Position numbers and translations under genes: made by a program. The notes below the pieces were generated by a model. It saw only the letters and a program-made list of their open reading frames with translations, did no database searches and was not told the origin of the DNA. DNA of 48,430 nucleotides, from NCBI RefSeq assembly GCF_030063205.1, contig NZ_JASISQ010000010.1, forward strand, positions 51,563 to 99,992. The letters run 5' to 3'. This document shows positions 28,963 through 36,355 of this stretch, in pieces. Source of the stretch: Arthrobacter antibioticus (GTDB lineage: Bacteria; Actinomycetota; Actinomycetes; Actinomycetales; Micrococcaceae). Within the stretch, counting starts at the first letter, position 1, and every line of letters begins with the position of its first letter.

Positions 28963-29580
28963 GTGTGGGGGCAGGCCATCTGGCCGGTGACCTTGGAATG
29001 CGGTGATTTGGTACTGCGCCCCATCAAACTTGGCGACAAGGCCGAGTGGGTCAGGGTACGAAACCGTAATTCAACGTGGCTCCAGCCGTGGGAGGCGAGC
29101 AATCCCGGTGGGCAGGGGGAGCTGCCAACTTATTCGGGGATGGTACGTGTTCTGAACCGGCAAGCCCGCGAAGCCGCCGCATTGCCGTTTATCATTACCG
29201 AACGGATTCCGTCCCAACGACGCCCAGCCATTGTGGGGCAGCTCACTGTCTCCTCCATCATGTGGGGCTCGGCGATGTCGGCGACCCTAGGCTATTGGGT
29301 TGATCAAGGCAGGGCCGGGCGAGGCATTGTCCCCACGGCAGTTGCCATGGCCACGGACCATTGTTTTCAACAGCTTGGCCTGCACAGGATGGAAATCAAT
29401 ATCCGCCCCGAGAACGCGGCCAGTCTGCGGGTGGTGGAGAAATTGGGTTTCCGGGACGAGGGTCTGCGCCCGAGGCTTTTGCACATCAATGGACAGTGGG
29501 CGGATCATCGCAGTTTCGCGCTCACTTCTGAGGAGGTTCCGGAAGGAATCCTCGTCAGGTGGCTGGGCGCGAGGCAGTAG
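28963..29580 (+). CDS. GNAT family N-acetyltransferase (RimJ/RimL-like)
   Basis: A 205-residue acetyltransferase. The GNAT core shows the acetyl-CoA pyrophosphate loop DQGRAGRGIVPTAV followed by LGLHRMEINIRPENAASLRVVEKLGF, typical of the RimJ/RimL group that acetylates ribosomal or other protein N-termini. The substrate cannot be read from sequence. The GTG at 28963 lies 4 bp after the galU stop with a weak ribosome site. In M. tuberculosis the corresponding gene (Rv0995) is separated from galU by moeA1, which is missing here. Confidence 0.88.
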   Translation: MWGQAIWPVTLECGDLVLRPIKLGDKAEWVRVRNRNSTWLQPWEASNPGGQGELPTYSGMVRVLNRQAREAAALPFIITERIPSQRRPAIVGQLTVSSIMWGSAMSATLGYWVDQGRAGRGIVPTAVAMATDHCFQQLGLHRMEINIRPENAASLRVVEKLGFRDEGLRPRLLHINGQWADHRSFALTSEEVPEGILVRWLGARQ

Positions 29581-29827
29581 TCCGAGCAACTCGCGGGCCC
29601 TGCGATGTACTTAGGCAATGTAGTCAGAGACTGCGGTTGCTCTGAGCCCGTCTTGTCAGAAACAAGTGTCGGACACAATTCACGGCGACAAAATGGGGCT
29701 GATTTTTAGCCTTACCCCGCGACACACCGGCAGTAATGCCAGTGCGGACATGTTTCCCGTTTAGGGTTGAAATGTGGCCGGACACGAGTTGCCAGTCCAC
29801 CTAATCCAGCAGTTGCAGGAGACGTCA

Positions 29828-30664
29828 ATGGAAAGCACTACTTCCGACGCCCACACCCACGTGGAGCCGGGACCTTCAACGGCTGCGCCCGAGGGGACTG
29901 CGAGAACTTTACGGATTCGCTGGGACAGGACATTTATTGCTCTCGTGGGCCTGATCGCTTTGCTGATGGCAGGCATAACAGGTGCGTTGAGTGTGTTTAA
30001 TCTCGGCTCGCCCGGTGTGGGATGGACTTCACTACTGGTGTTTGCTGCCGTTGTAGTAGGTCTCAGGGCCATGGCGGTTCGTGATCACTCTGTTCGCCGT
30101 GACGAACGCCAGGCTGCACGTGCGACGGCGAATGCCACTGCGCAAGAATCGTCCAGCAACCCTGTGGAAAAGAAAGAGACATCGGTCTTTGATGGTGCCC
30201 AGGGTGCTGCACCGGCTCCGGTGCCCAAGCCGCTGACCAGTGAAGAGCTGCGCGCCGCCGCAATGCGGGTAGCGGCCAAGGGAACTGCCGACGCGAAACT
30301 AGCGCACACCCAGACTCTCGCTGAGGGCGAGCTGGAAGCTGAAACGTGGGAGCCCGTGGCTGTCCCTGTTCCCGGCTATGTAACGGCGAACCGAGCACTG
30401 AGCCTAGAGAAGCCGCTTGTGCTTCCTGACGTTCCAAAGTCGGCTGGAACTTCCATCCGGGCTGATCAAGCCGGGGTTGGAATTGCAGGGGAACACGGTG
30501 GTGTTGTGACTGTCGTTCAAGGGGATGCGCTGGATGATAGGCAAGATGCAGAGATCGCTAAGACTGACAAGTCCTCCCGCACGGAGAAATTTGTGCCGGC
30601 TTCTGAGCGTGGAACCCACGCACTGAATAACTTGGACGATGTCCTGCAACGACGTCGGGCGTAA
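29828..30664 (+). CDS. Membrane protein with long cytoplasmic tail (Rv0996-like position)
   Basis: A 278-residue protein with about 35 hydrophilic residues, two membrane helices (about 36-58 and 66-83) and then some 195 hydrophilic residues that are Ala-, Glu- and Lys-rich and probably largely disordered. A SSR-type arginine-rich patch (RDHSVRRDERQAAR) follows helix two. I prefer ATG 29828 because GCAGGAGA lies 5 bp upstream; a GTG at 29774 would add 18 residues. No domain is recognised. Its place after the acetyltransferase matches Rv0996 of M. tuberculosis, also of unknown function. Confidence 0.72.
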   Translation: MESTTSDAHTHVEPGPSTAAPEGTARTLRIRWDRTFIALVGLIALLMAGITGALSVFNLGSPGVGWTSLLVFAAVVVGLRAMAVRDHSVRRDERQAARATANATAQESSSNPVEKKETSVFDGAQGAAPAPVPKPLTSEELRAAAMRVAAKGTADAKLAHTQTLAEGELEAETWEPVAVPVPGYVTANRALSLEKPLVLPDVPKSAGTSIRADQAGVGIAGEHGGVVTVVQGDALDDRQDAEIAKTDKSSRTEKFVPASERGTHALNNLDDVLQRRRA

Positions 30665-30833
30665 TTTCTAGACTACAGATTTCACCTGTTTTCCCGAAAA
30701 GTTCTCCACTGCCCTTAAATTCTCCGGATAAAGCTAACTTTCTTGCCCATTTTTGTGAAACCCGACTCAACAGGTTTAGGGTGAGAAAAGCAATGGTGCA
30801 AACAGTGTGAAATTCTAGTATGAGCACCTGCGC

Positions 30834-30906
30834 GGGGCTATGGCGCAGTTGGTAGCGCGCCTCGTTCGCATCGAGGAGGTCAGGAGTTCGAATCTCCTTA
30901 GCTCCA
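30834..30906 (+). tRNA. tRNA-Ala (anticodon CGC)
   Basis: A complete cloverleaf can be drawn. The acceptor stem GGGGCTA pairs with TAGCTCC and contains the G3:U70 pair that identifies alanine tRNAs. The anticodon stem CCTCG/CGAGG frames the loop TTCGCAT, giving anticodon CGC for codon GCG. The T arm is AGGAG-TTCGAAT-CTCCT. The CCA end is encoded at 30907-30909. A TAGTAT -10-like box lies at 30816-30821. Confidence 0.97.
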
Positions 30907-30914
30907 CCACAATG

Positions 30915-30953
30915 ACCCTCTGACCCGTTGAAATACTGAGTCAGGGGGTTTTT
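30915..30953 (+). terminator. Terminator after tRNA-Ala
   Basis: ACCCTCTGAC (30915-30924) pairs with GTCAGGGGGT (30940-30949), with one G-U pair, and is followed directly by a T-run (30949-30953). It stands 6 bp after the encoded CCA, as expected for a monocistronic tRNA gene. Confidence 0.9.
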
Positions 30954-31167
30954 GTCTTTTCGCCGCAGTCATCTTATGTCTGCGTGCGATTGCGTGAGCG
31001 CCACAGCACAAACTTCGCCAAGCGATACATCGGCCATCCCCACCGCAGAACCCTGCAAATGGGAACTAGCGCCGCCGTCGTACTCGTCAGTCACAGCGAA
31101 TACTTCACAGAGAACACACAGGATAGATAACGCCCAGAGCTATTGTTGTTTACAACTTCAGGGGTAT

Positions 31168-31197
31168 ATCGTTGACTCTATCGTTGTATGTCGTTCA
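31168..31197 (+). promoter_or_regulatory. Direct repeats upstream of padR, candidate autoregulatory site
   Basis: ATCGTTGA (31168), ATCGTTGT (31180) and GTCGTTCA (31190) are near-identical octamers on one strand, spaced 12 and 10 bp apart. A TTGACT -35-like box overlaps the first repeat. The set ends 22 bp before the PadR start codon. PadR regulators commonly control their own promoter, so this is a reasonable but untested operator. Confidence 0.4.
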
Positions 31198-31218
31198 CGA
31201 TTTATAAAGGAGTCCATG

Positions 31219-31761
31219 ATGCGTAATTCATTCCCCGGCGGCGGTTTTGGCCCCAGCAACATTGATGGCATGTGGCAGGCGGTTGAGGAACTGCGATCAA
31301 AGTTTGAGAAGCGCTCAGGCACACGTGCAGGTCGCGGCGAGGTTCGTGCTGCTGTGCTTTCACTGCTTGCCGAACGTCCCATGCACGGTTACCAGATCAT
31401 CCGTGAAATTGAAGAGCGGAGCAATGGGAGTTGGAAGCCCAGCGCCGGCTCTGTCTACCCAACGCTGCAGTTACTGGCCGATGAGGGTTTCATCAGTGCT
31501 GAGGAATCAAACGGTCGCAAGATCTACTCACTGACTGAGGCAGGTCGGGAAGAAGCAGCCGGCTCGGATTCTTCCGACCCGTGGAACGCGACGGGGGCGG
31601 CGCCTGGTGGCGGGTTTGCCGCATTACCTAAAGCAGGGGTTGAGCTTGCTCAGGCTGCCACTCAAGTGGGACGCACGGGATCTGCTGAGCAAGTCGCCGA
31701 AGCTGTCACTGTGCTCAACGAAGCACGTCGCCGGCTGTACTCGATCCTCGCCCAAGATTGA
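31219..31761 (+). CDS. PadR family transcriptional regulator
   Basis: A 180-residue regulator. The N-terminal winged helix (about residues 45-120) shows the PadR signature MHGYQIIREIEERSNGSWKPS, then SVYPTLQLLADEGFIS and the wing ESNGRKIYSLTEAG. The C-terminal helices (about 145-180) should form the dimer, a subfamily-2-like arrangement. Two adjacent ATGs exist at 31216 and 31219; AAGGAG at 31207-31212 gives better spacing to the second. The frame is open much further upstream but without support. It is coupled to the next gene by a 4-bp overlap, so the kinase-like protein is probably its regulatory target. The inducer is unknown. Confidence 0.9.
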   Translation: MRNSFPGGGFGPSNIDGMWQAVEELRSKFEKRSGTRAGRGEVRAAVLSLLAERPMHGYQIIREIEERSNGSWKPSAGSVYPTLQLLADEGFISAEESNGRKIYSLTEAGREEAAGSDSSDPWNATGAAPGGGFAALPKAGVELAQAATQVGRTGSAEQVAEAVTVLNEARRRLYSILAQD

Positions 31762-33488
31762 CACGGGTGGCATCGGTTCCTCAAGGTCGGGCCGATTCTG
31801 TTCCTGGGGCCAAGGAGGCTCGCTCACGGTATCGCCGCATTCTGCGTTTTTCGGCGTGGCATCTGGCGGTGACGTGGTGGTTTGAGTTATTTTTACCACG
31901 CGTTGGCTTGACCAAGGTTGCTGAACGCAGCAGAGCGAAAAGAATGACCCGCTTCGCCCAACGTTTCCATGTGCTTGCGGTTGACCTTGGCGGGTTGATG
32001 ATCAAGGTAGGGCAGTTCATGTCTTCCAGACTCGATGTGCTTCCACCCGAGATCACAGCTGAACTTGAGGGCCTGCAAGACGAAGTGCCGCCGGTGCCTT
32101 TCCCTGCGATCCGTTCCCTTGCCGAGACGGAGCTGGGCGCGCGGTTGGACCAGGTGTTCGCATGGGTCGATGAGACGCCCGTTGCCGCGGCCTCCCTAGG
32201 TCAAGTTCACCGCGCGCAACTTCTTGCCAGCGGTGCTGCCGACTCAGGCCTGCATGCGGTGGTGCTAAAGGTCCAGCGTCCCGGTATTGACAAGATTGTG
32301 GACGTGGATCTGGCTGCTTTGCGCAAAGTAGGTGGCTGGCTTAGCCATGTGCGGATCGTTTCAGATCGTGTGGACATGCCAGCGCTTGTCGAGGAGTTCG
32401 CGGCGACCAGTATGGAGGAGATCGACTACCTGCATGAGGCTGCCAGCTCAGAACGCTTTGCCGCGGACTTCAGCGATGATGACCGGGTGCTGGTGCCCGA
32501 GGTTGTCTGGGAACGCTCTTCCCGGCGAGTGCTGACCTTAGAAGATGTCACGGCAATCAAGATTACGGATTCCGCAGCTCTTCTTGCAGCGGGGATAGAC
32601 CCGGTGGACGTTGCTCCTGTTTTTGCTTCGGTCATGTTTGACCAGATGTTTACCAATGGTTTCTTCCATGCCGATCCACACCCCGGAAATATCTTTGTCA
32701 CGCCAAATACCGAGGCCACCGAAAGGACTTCCGCGGAGCGGCCATGGAAGCTGACATTCATTGACTTCGGCATGATGGGGGAAGTCCCACCCAGCACTCG
32801 CAGCGGTCTGCGGAAGTTGCTAATAGCGGCGGCTTCCCGTGATGGCAAAGGTTTGGTGAATGCCATTAGCGACGTGGGTGTGTTGGTCCCTTCGGCCGAC
32901 ACCCTCGAGCTCGAACGGGCTATGACGCACCTGTTCGCCCGATTTGGCGGCATGGGCTTTGCCGAGCTGCGAGAGGTAGACCCTCGCGAGTTCCTCGATT
33001 TCGCTGAGGAGTTTGGTGATGTGGTCCGTTCGCTGCCATTCCAACTGCCGGAAAATTTCCTATTGATTATCCGCGCCATGTCACTGACCTCTGGTGTATG
33101 CAGTTCCTTGGACGCGAAGTTTAATTTGTGGGATTCGGTTGAGCCCTACGCTGCGCAGTTGCTGCGAGATGAACGCGGGAATATTGTTCAGGATGTTGCA
33201 AAGCAGGCGCTCGACGTCGCAGGGGTGGCTCTGCGACTACCGAAACGGCTGGATGGGCTAATTACCCAAGTCGAAGAGGGCTCGTTGTCAGTCTCAACTC
33301 CGCGTTTGGAGCGGCAGGTAGCGCAGCTTAACCGCACGGCACGCAGGGCAGTATCGGTGGCCATATTTGGTGCCGTTCTCATAGCGGGCGCTGTTGTGCG
33401 AGGCGGAGATATGGTGTTCGGCAATGTGTTGATGATCGTCTCGGTACTGCCGTTACTGCACGGCTTGTGGGTGGGTCGTCGACATTAG
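31758..33488 (+). CDS. ABC1/UbiB-family atypical kinase
   Basis: A 576-residue protein of the UbiB (AarF/COQ8) family. Diagnostic features are the KxGQ motif (KVGQFMSSRLD, Lys83), the Ala-rich nucleotide loop AAASLGQVHRAQL, the catalytic-loop region HADPHPGNIFV and the metal-binding IDFGMM. Two membrane helices at the C-terminus (AVSVAIFGAVLIAGAVV and NVLMIVSVLPLLHGLWV) anchor it. Family members support quinone or lipid metabolism; actinobacteria use menaquinone, so the target is unclear. The start is taken as TTG 31758, overlapping the padR stop as TTGA; GTG at 31767 is an alternative. Confidence 0.9.
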   Translation: MTRVASVPQGRADSVPGAKEARSRYRRILRFSAWHLAVTWWFELFLPRVGLTKVAERSRAKRMTRFAQRFHVLAVDLGGLMIKVGQFMSSRLDVLPPEITAELEGLQDEVPPVPFPAIRSLAETELGARLDQVFAWVDETPVAAASLGQVHRAQLLASGAADSGLHAVVLKVQRPGIDKIVDVDLAALRKVGGWLSHVRIVSDRVDMPALVEEFAATSMEEIDYLHEAASSERFAADFSDDDRVLVPEVVWERSSRRVLTLEDVTAIKITDSAALLAAGIDPVDVAPVFASVMFDQMFTNGFFHADPHPGNIFVTPNTEATERTSAERPWKLTFIDFGMMGEVPPSTRSGLRKLLIAAASRDGKGLVNAISDVGVLVPSADTLELERAMTHLFARFGGMGFAELREVDPREFLDFAEEFGDVVRSLPFQLPENFLLIIRAMSLTSGVCSSLDAKFNLWDSVEPYAAQLLRDERGNIVQDVAKQALDVAGVALRLPKRLDGLITQVEEGSLSVSTPRLERQVAQLNRTARRAVSVAIFGAVLIAGAVVRGGDMVFGNVLMIVSVLPLLHGLWVGRRH

Positions 33489-33521
33489 GTGAGATAGCTC
33501 GACGGCGGAAACGCTGACTGT

Positions 33522-34148
33522 TCAGCTATTCCTGCGAGCCCGCAGAACCTCATCGTGGATGATGATGGACTCACCATCGCGCCCCGAGGTCTTTCTGGGA
33601 CGGGAATCTGTGGTCACAATTTCCCAAGCCTCTGGATCCAAAGCGGCGGCTAACTGCTCGGCCGTGAAAAATAAGTCTGTCCCAAAGTGTTGGTGGAAGC
33701 CGGCGTCAGCGTCCGACGGCGAGTGCCCCACGATCAGCAGCGTCCCGCCAGTTGTGACGGCGTCGGCCAGCCGGGAAAATATGGGATCCCGGCTGGCTTT
33801 GGGTAGGTGCATGAACTGCGCCGACACCAAGTCGAAGGCAGCTGATGTAGGCGACCACGTAAAAAAGTCATGGTGCTCCCACGTAATGGAACCAGAAAGT
33901 AAGTGAGTTGCTGCGTGCGCAGCAGCCTTCTCCAAGGCCACAGTGGAAATATCCACACCTGTGACGTGCCAGCCATGCTCGGCAAGCCAGATAGAGTCTG
34001 CACCTTCGCCGCAGCCCGCATCAAGCGCAGTCCTTGGCGCTAAGCCTGAAGTTTCTGCCAGTAGTTGCGGGTTGGGGTTCCCGCTCCAAACCCTTTCATG
34101 CTTGGAGTACCGATCGTTCCAGTAATTTTCATCAAAGATGGCTGTCAT
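33522..34148 (-). CDS. Class I SAM-dependent methyltransferase (TehB-like)
   Basis: A 208-residue methyltransferase starting MTAIFDENYWNDRYSKHERV, a typical opening of small actinobacterial methyltransferases of the Methyltransf_25/TehB group. The SAM-binding motif LDAGCGEGADSIWLAEHGW and the following VTGVDIS are intact, and FDLVSAQFMHLP is motif IV. The substrate is unknown; detoxification of small molecules is common in the group. ATG 34148 is preferred to the upstream in-frame ATG at 34196 because the family N-terminus begins there, although no strong ribosome site is visible for either. Confidence 0.87.
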   Translation of the reverse strand: MTAIFDENYWNDRYSKHERVWSGNPNPQLLAETSGLAPRTALDAGCGEGADSIWLAEHGWHVTGVDISTVALEKAAAHAATHLLSGSITWEHHDFFTWSPTSAAFDLVSAQFMHLPKASRDPIFSRLADAVTTGGTLLIVGHSPSDADAGFHQHFGTDLFFTAEQLAAALDPEAWEIVTTDSRPRKTSGRDGESIIIHDEVLRARRNS

Positions 34149-34232
34149 GGTGCCAGCGTATATGCCAGAATTCTGTCTGCGCCGCCTGGTCGCCATCTGG
34201 AGGACAGGATTAGGGATTCGCTAAAGATACAT

Positions 34233-34263
34233 GCAGTTGTTTTGAGTAATTCAAAACAACTGC
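34233..34263. promoter_or_regulatory. 13-bp perfect palindrome, Fur-family operator
   Basis: GCAGTTGTTTTGA (34233-34245) and TCAAAACAACTGC (34251-34263) are exact reverse complements with a 5-bp spacer. The inner part TTTTGAGTAATTCAAAA resembles actinobacterial FurA/CatR boxes. A TTTTGA -35-like box and TAGTAT -10 box (34264-34269) with 18-bp spacing overlap it, so the bound regulator would block transcription. The -10 lies only 6 bp before the ATG, which implies a leaderless mRNA. Confidence 0.85.
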
Positions 34264-34275
34264 TAGTATTGGGTT

Positions 34276-34719
34276 ATGGCCAAACATGAAACACAAGAAA
34301 TTCTGGAAGGCAGGCTTAGGTCAGCTCAACTGAAAGTGACAGCCCCCCGGGTTGCTGTTCTTGCTGTTCTCACCGGTCGGGGGCACCTGGATGCAGATTC
34401 GGTTTTTTCGAACATTGTCACTTCATTGCCTAAAACTTCCGTGCAGGCTGTTTACGGCGTTTTAGCGGCACTAGTTACGGCCGGTTTAGTCCGAAAGATC
34501 GAACCGGCGGGCTCATCAGCACTCTACGAGGCACGGGTAGGGGACAACCACCATCACGTGGTTTGCCTGAACTGCAAGAGCGTAGAGGATGTGGATTGTG
34601 TCATTGGCGCAAGTCCGTGCCTCACGCCGTCGCACGTGAATGGCTTCGCCATCCAGTCGGCGGAGATCACTTTTTGGGGCCTGTGCTCCAAGTGCCAACT
34701 GGGCATCGACGCCCCATAG
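34276..34719 (+). CDS. Fur family metalloregulator (FurA/PerR-like)
   Basis: A 147-residue regulator of normal Fur length. The N-terminal winged helix has RLRSAQLKVTAPRVAVLAVL and SVQAVYGVLAALVTAGLVRKIEP. The C-terminal metal domain has the signature GDNHHHVVCLNCKSVEDVDC, and a second cysteine pair appears in LCSKCQ, giving a CxxC/CxxC structural zinc site. The HHHVVC arrangement is shared with peroxide sensors and iron sensors. The strong palindrome upstream indicates autorepression. Mycobacterial furA is followed by katG; here no catalase follows, and the next gene encodes a small repeat protein. Confidence 0.92.
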   Translation: MAKHETQEILEGRLRSAQLKVTAPRVAVLAVLTGRGHLDADSVFSNIVTSLPKTSVQAVYGVLAALVTAGLVRKIEPAGSSALYEARVGDNHHHVVCLNCKSVEDVDCVIGASPCLTPSHVNGFAIQSAEITFWGLCSKCQLGIDAP

Positions 34720-34721
34720 AC

Positions 34722-34742
34722 CGTCGCCCTAGCGACGAATCT
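34722..34742 (+). terminator. Possible weak terminator after the Fur gene
   Basis: CGTCGC (34722-34727) and GCGACG (34732-34737) form a 6-bp stem with a 4-nt loop, followed by AATCTTT. It is short and could at most partly stop transcription into the next gene. Confidence 0.4.
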
Positions 34743-34837
34743 TTCCTGGCAGTAGTTACTTCATGCTGCCTTGGCTCCACCACCCAACGCGGCGTGCTTT
34801 GTTGCGTCCTCATCCCATCATTTCCAAAGGAACTTTC

Positions 34838-35143
34838 TTGAAGACTTCTTTCATTTCATTGCGTCACCCACTCATTCGTTTCCTGGTGGCCGACCAGGCC
34901 GACACAACAGAGTCATTTGCCGCTGATAAAAATTCAAAAATGACCATGCGCAGTCATCGGGGAGGGTATGTGACTACCAGTGCGCCTCGCACGGATCAAG
35001 TGACGGGCACCTATGTGAGCACAGCAGCACCACAACCAAGCCGTGCTGGTTCATATGTCACAACCAACGCGGCTCCTTCCGGGACTCAGGGCACCTATGT
35101 AACCTGTGCCGAAGGAGTGGGGGACCAGCCCGCGCCGAGGTGA
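34838..35143 (+). CDS. Small YVTT-repeat protein, unknown function
   Basis: A 101-residue protein that I do not recognise. After a basic N-terminal segment of about 35 residues (KTSFISLRHPLIRFL) it consists of four imperfect repeats of 13-16 residues with the pattern Gly-x-Tyr-Val-Thr/Ser-Thr: RGGYVTTSAP, GTYVSTAAP, GSYVTTNAAP and GTYVTCAEG. No signal peptide or membrane helix is clear. The start is taken as TTG 34838 because AAAGGA lies 6 bp upstream; the frame is open back to 34763. It follows the Fur-family gene in the same direction after 118 bp and may share its control. Confidence 0.6.
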   Translation: MKTSFISLRHPLIRFLVADQADTTESFAADKNSKMTMRSHRGGYVTTSAPRTDQVTGTYVSTAAPQPSRAGSYVTTNAAPSGTQGTYVTCAEGVGDQPAPR

Positions 35144-35258
35144 GTTGTTTGGTCATGGCAGAATCGCTCAACTTTAGTTCCAGCAGCCCTGCTATGGTCA
35201 GGGTGATACGGGCGCAACGGTCCACGCTTGTTTGGTGATGACTACCTTGGGAGCAGCG

Positions 35259-35711
35259 ATGAAGGTCTTTGTTAAGTACTTGATGGCGCTTGGCTGTGTT
35301 CTGCTCCTGACCAGCAGCGCAGTTGGATGCAGCAGCGCATCCGATTCAGAGCCGCAACAAGAAGACCTCACGAGTGTGGCGCCGCCCTTAGTTCCCACCA
35401 AGCCTGCCAACCCTGGCAACCCTGGCAACCCTGGCAACACTGCCAATGCGGCGGCAGAGGATAAATTGGCGAGTAACGGCAACACCAAGGATGGCATTGC
35501 CACCGCGATCGGAGCCGCTCTGGACGGTGACGCAAATTGGCAGGGCAGTATTTTGCACGTGAAACTTAAGAATGAAGCCATCTCTGCCCTCGGGGGTCTC
35601 ACCGAATGCCGAGTGATCCGCGAATTCCTCGTCGAAGACCAGAGCGCCACGCTGGATATGAACGGCACCGTCATTAGCTGCACGGAGCTACTTGCTGAAA
35701 TGGAAGACTAA
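35259..35711 (+). CDS. Small predicted lipoprotein
   Basis: A 150-residue exported protein. It begins MKVFVKYLMALGCVLLL and has a lipobox-like AVGC, with the lipidated cysteine near position 24. A Pro-Gly-Asn linker (NPGNPGNPGN) tethers a C-terminal domain of about 95 residues that contains two cysteines (TECRVI and ISCTEL), which could form a disulfide. No family is recognised. ATG 35259 is preferred because GGGAG lies about 5 bp upstream and the signal peptide starts there; an upstream ATG at 35232 would add 9 residues. Confidence 0.75.
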   Translation: MKVFVKYLMALGCVLLLTSSAVGCSSASDSEPQQEDLTSVAPPLVPTKPANPGNPGNPGNTANAAAEDKLASNGNTKDGIATAIGAALDGDANWQGSILHVKLKNEAISALGGLTECRVIREFLVEDQSATLDMNGTVISCTELLAEMED

Positions 35712-36355
35712 GCCTATGGAGGCGGCGCCGCGCGGTACAGCACTTAGTTTCGGAGACTAGGAGTATGTAAACGTACCGGCAGAGGCGCCGAGCTCGACGC
35801 CGATGGAGACTTTGCGTGCTTCCAGACACCAGGAGCGCTGGGGCTTGTCCTTAGGGCTCATTGAAGTTCCTGTTTGCTGGTCGTCGTCGCGCACCGTTTG
35901 GAAGAGGGCCATGGCTCCATGCTCCATCGCGGGCTTGGTTCCCGTGCGCCATTGTTGCCTTGCTGTTACCGCTGTCCATCGTGGATAGGGCTGAGGCTCT
36001 CCTTTGCTCGCAAAATCGCGCTCAAGGCGATGGAGCTCTTCCCGGCTGACTGTCGCGTTGAAATTCGTGCACTGCCGCTCTACGTCTTTGACTGCGATGA
36101 ACCTGCAACGATGTGGTGTGGAAGAAACTGCCGGCGGACAGCATGACCCACTCTGTGGGTCGGATGAGTGGCTGCAGCTAAGAGAATAATCTGGGTCTGG
36201 CTTTGCACTAAGGAGGACGCCCCAGCCCGGTAGCAGTCCAAGCCCGGTAGTGTTCCAATTGAGGCTTCAGTCGGCAACGGTACAAAGAGGGAGGCCACTT
36301 TGTACCGTTGCCGACGCGCCCGCTTGAACTTCCGGGTGCGGCGCTTCAGCGTTGC
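35712..36355. other. 644-bp gap with hairpin, no recognisable gene
   Basis: Only short open frames without ribosome sites are present, so a decayed gene is possible but nothing is recognisable. GACCCAC/GTGGGTC (36144-36160) forms a small hairpin. AAGCCCGGTAG is repeated directly at about 36222 and 36240. A perfect 18-bp stem with a 10-nt loop lies at 36270-36315, near the end of the alcohol dehydrogenase gene. Confidence 0.55.
36270..36315 (-). terminator. 18-bp perfect hairpin downstream of alcohol dehydrogenase gene
   Basis: GTCGGCAACGGTACAAAG (36270-36287) pairs exactly with 36298-36315 around a 10-nt loop. It stands 40 bp past the stop of the leftward alcohol dehydrogenase gene. No T-run follows, so it would be a T-less terminator or an mRNA-stabilising structure. 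Confidence 0.65.

Noticed and set aside
35803-36189. Set of overlapping short plus-strand frames
   Set aside because: None has a ribosome site or family similarity and they conflict with each other; kept only as a possible decayed region.
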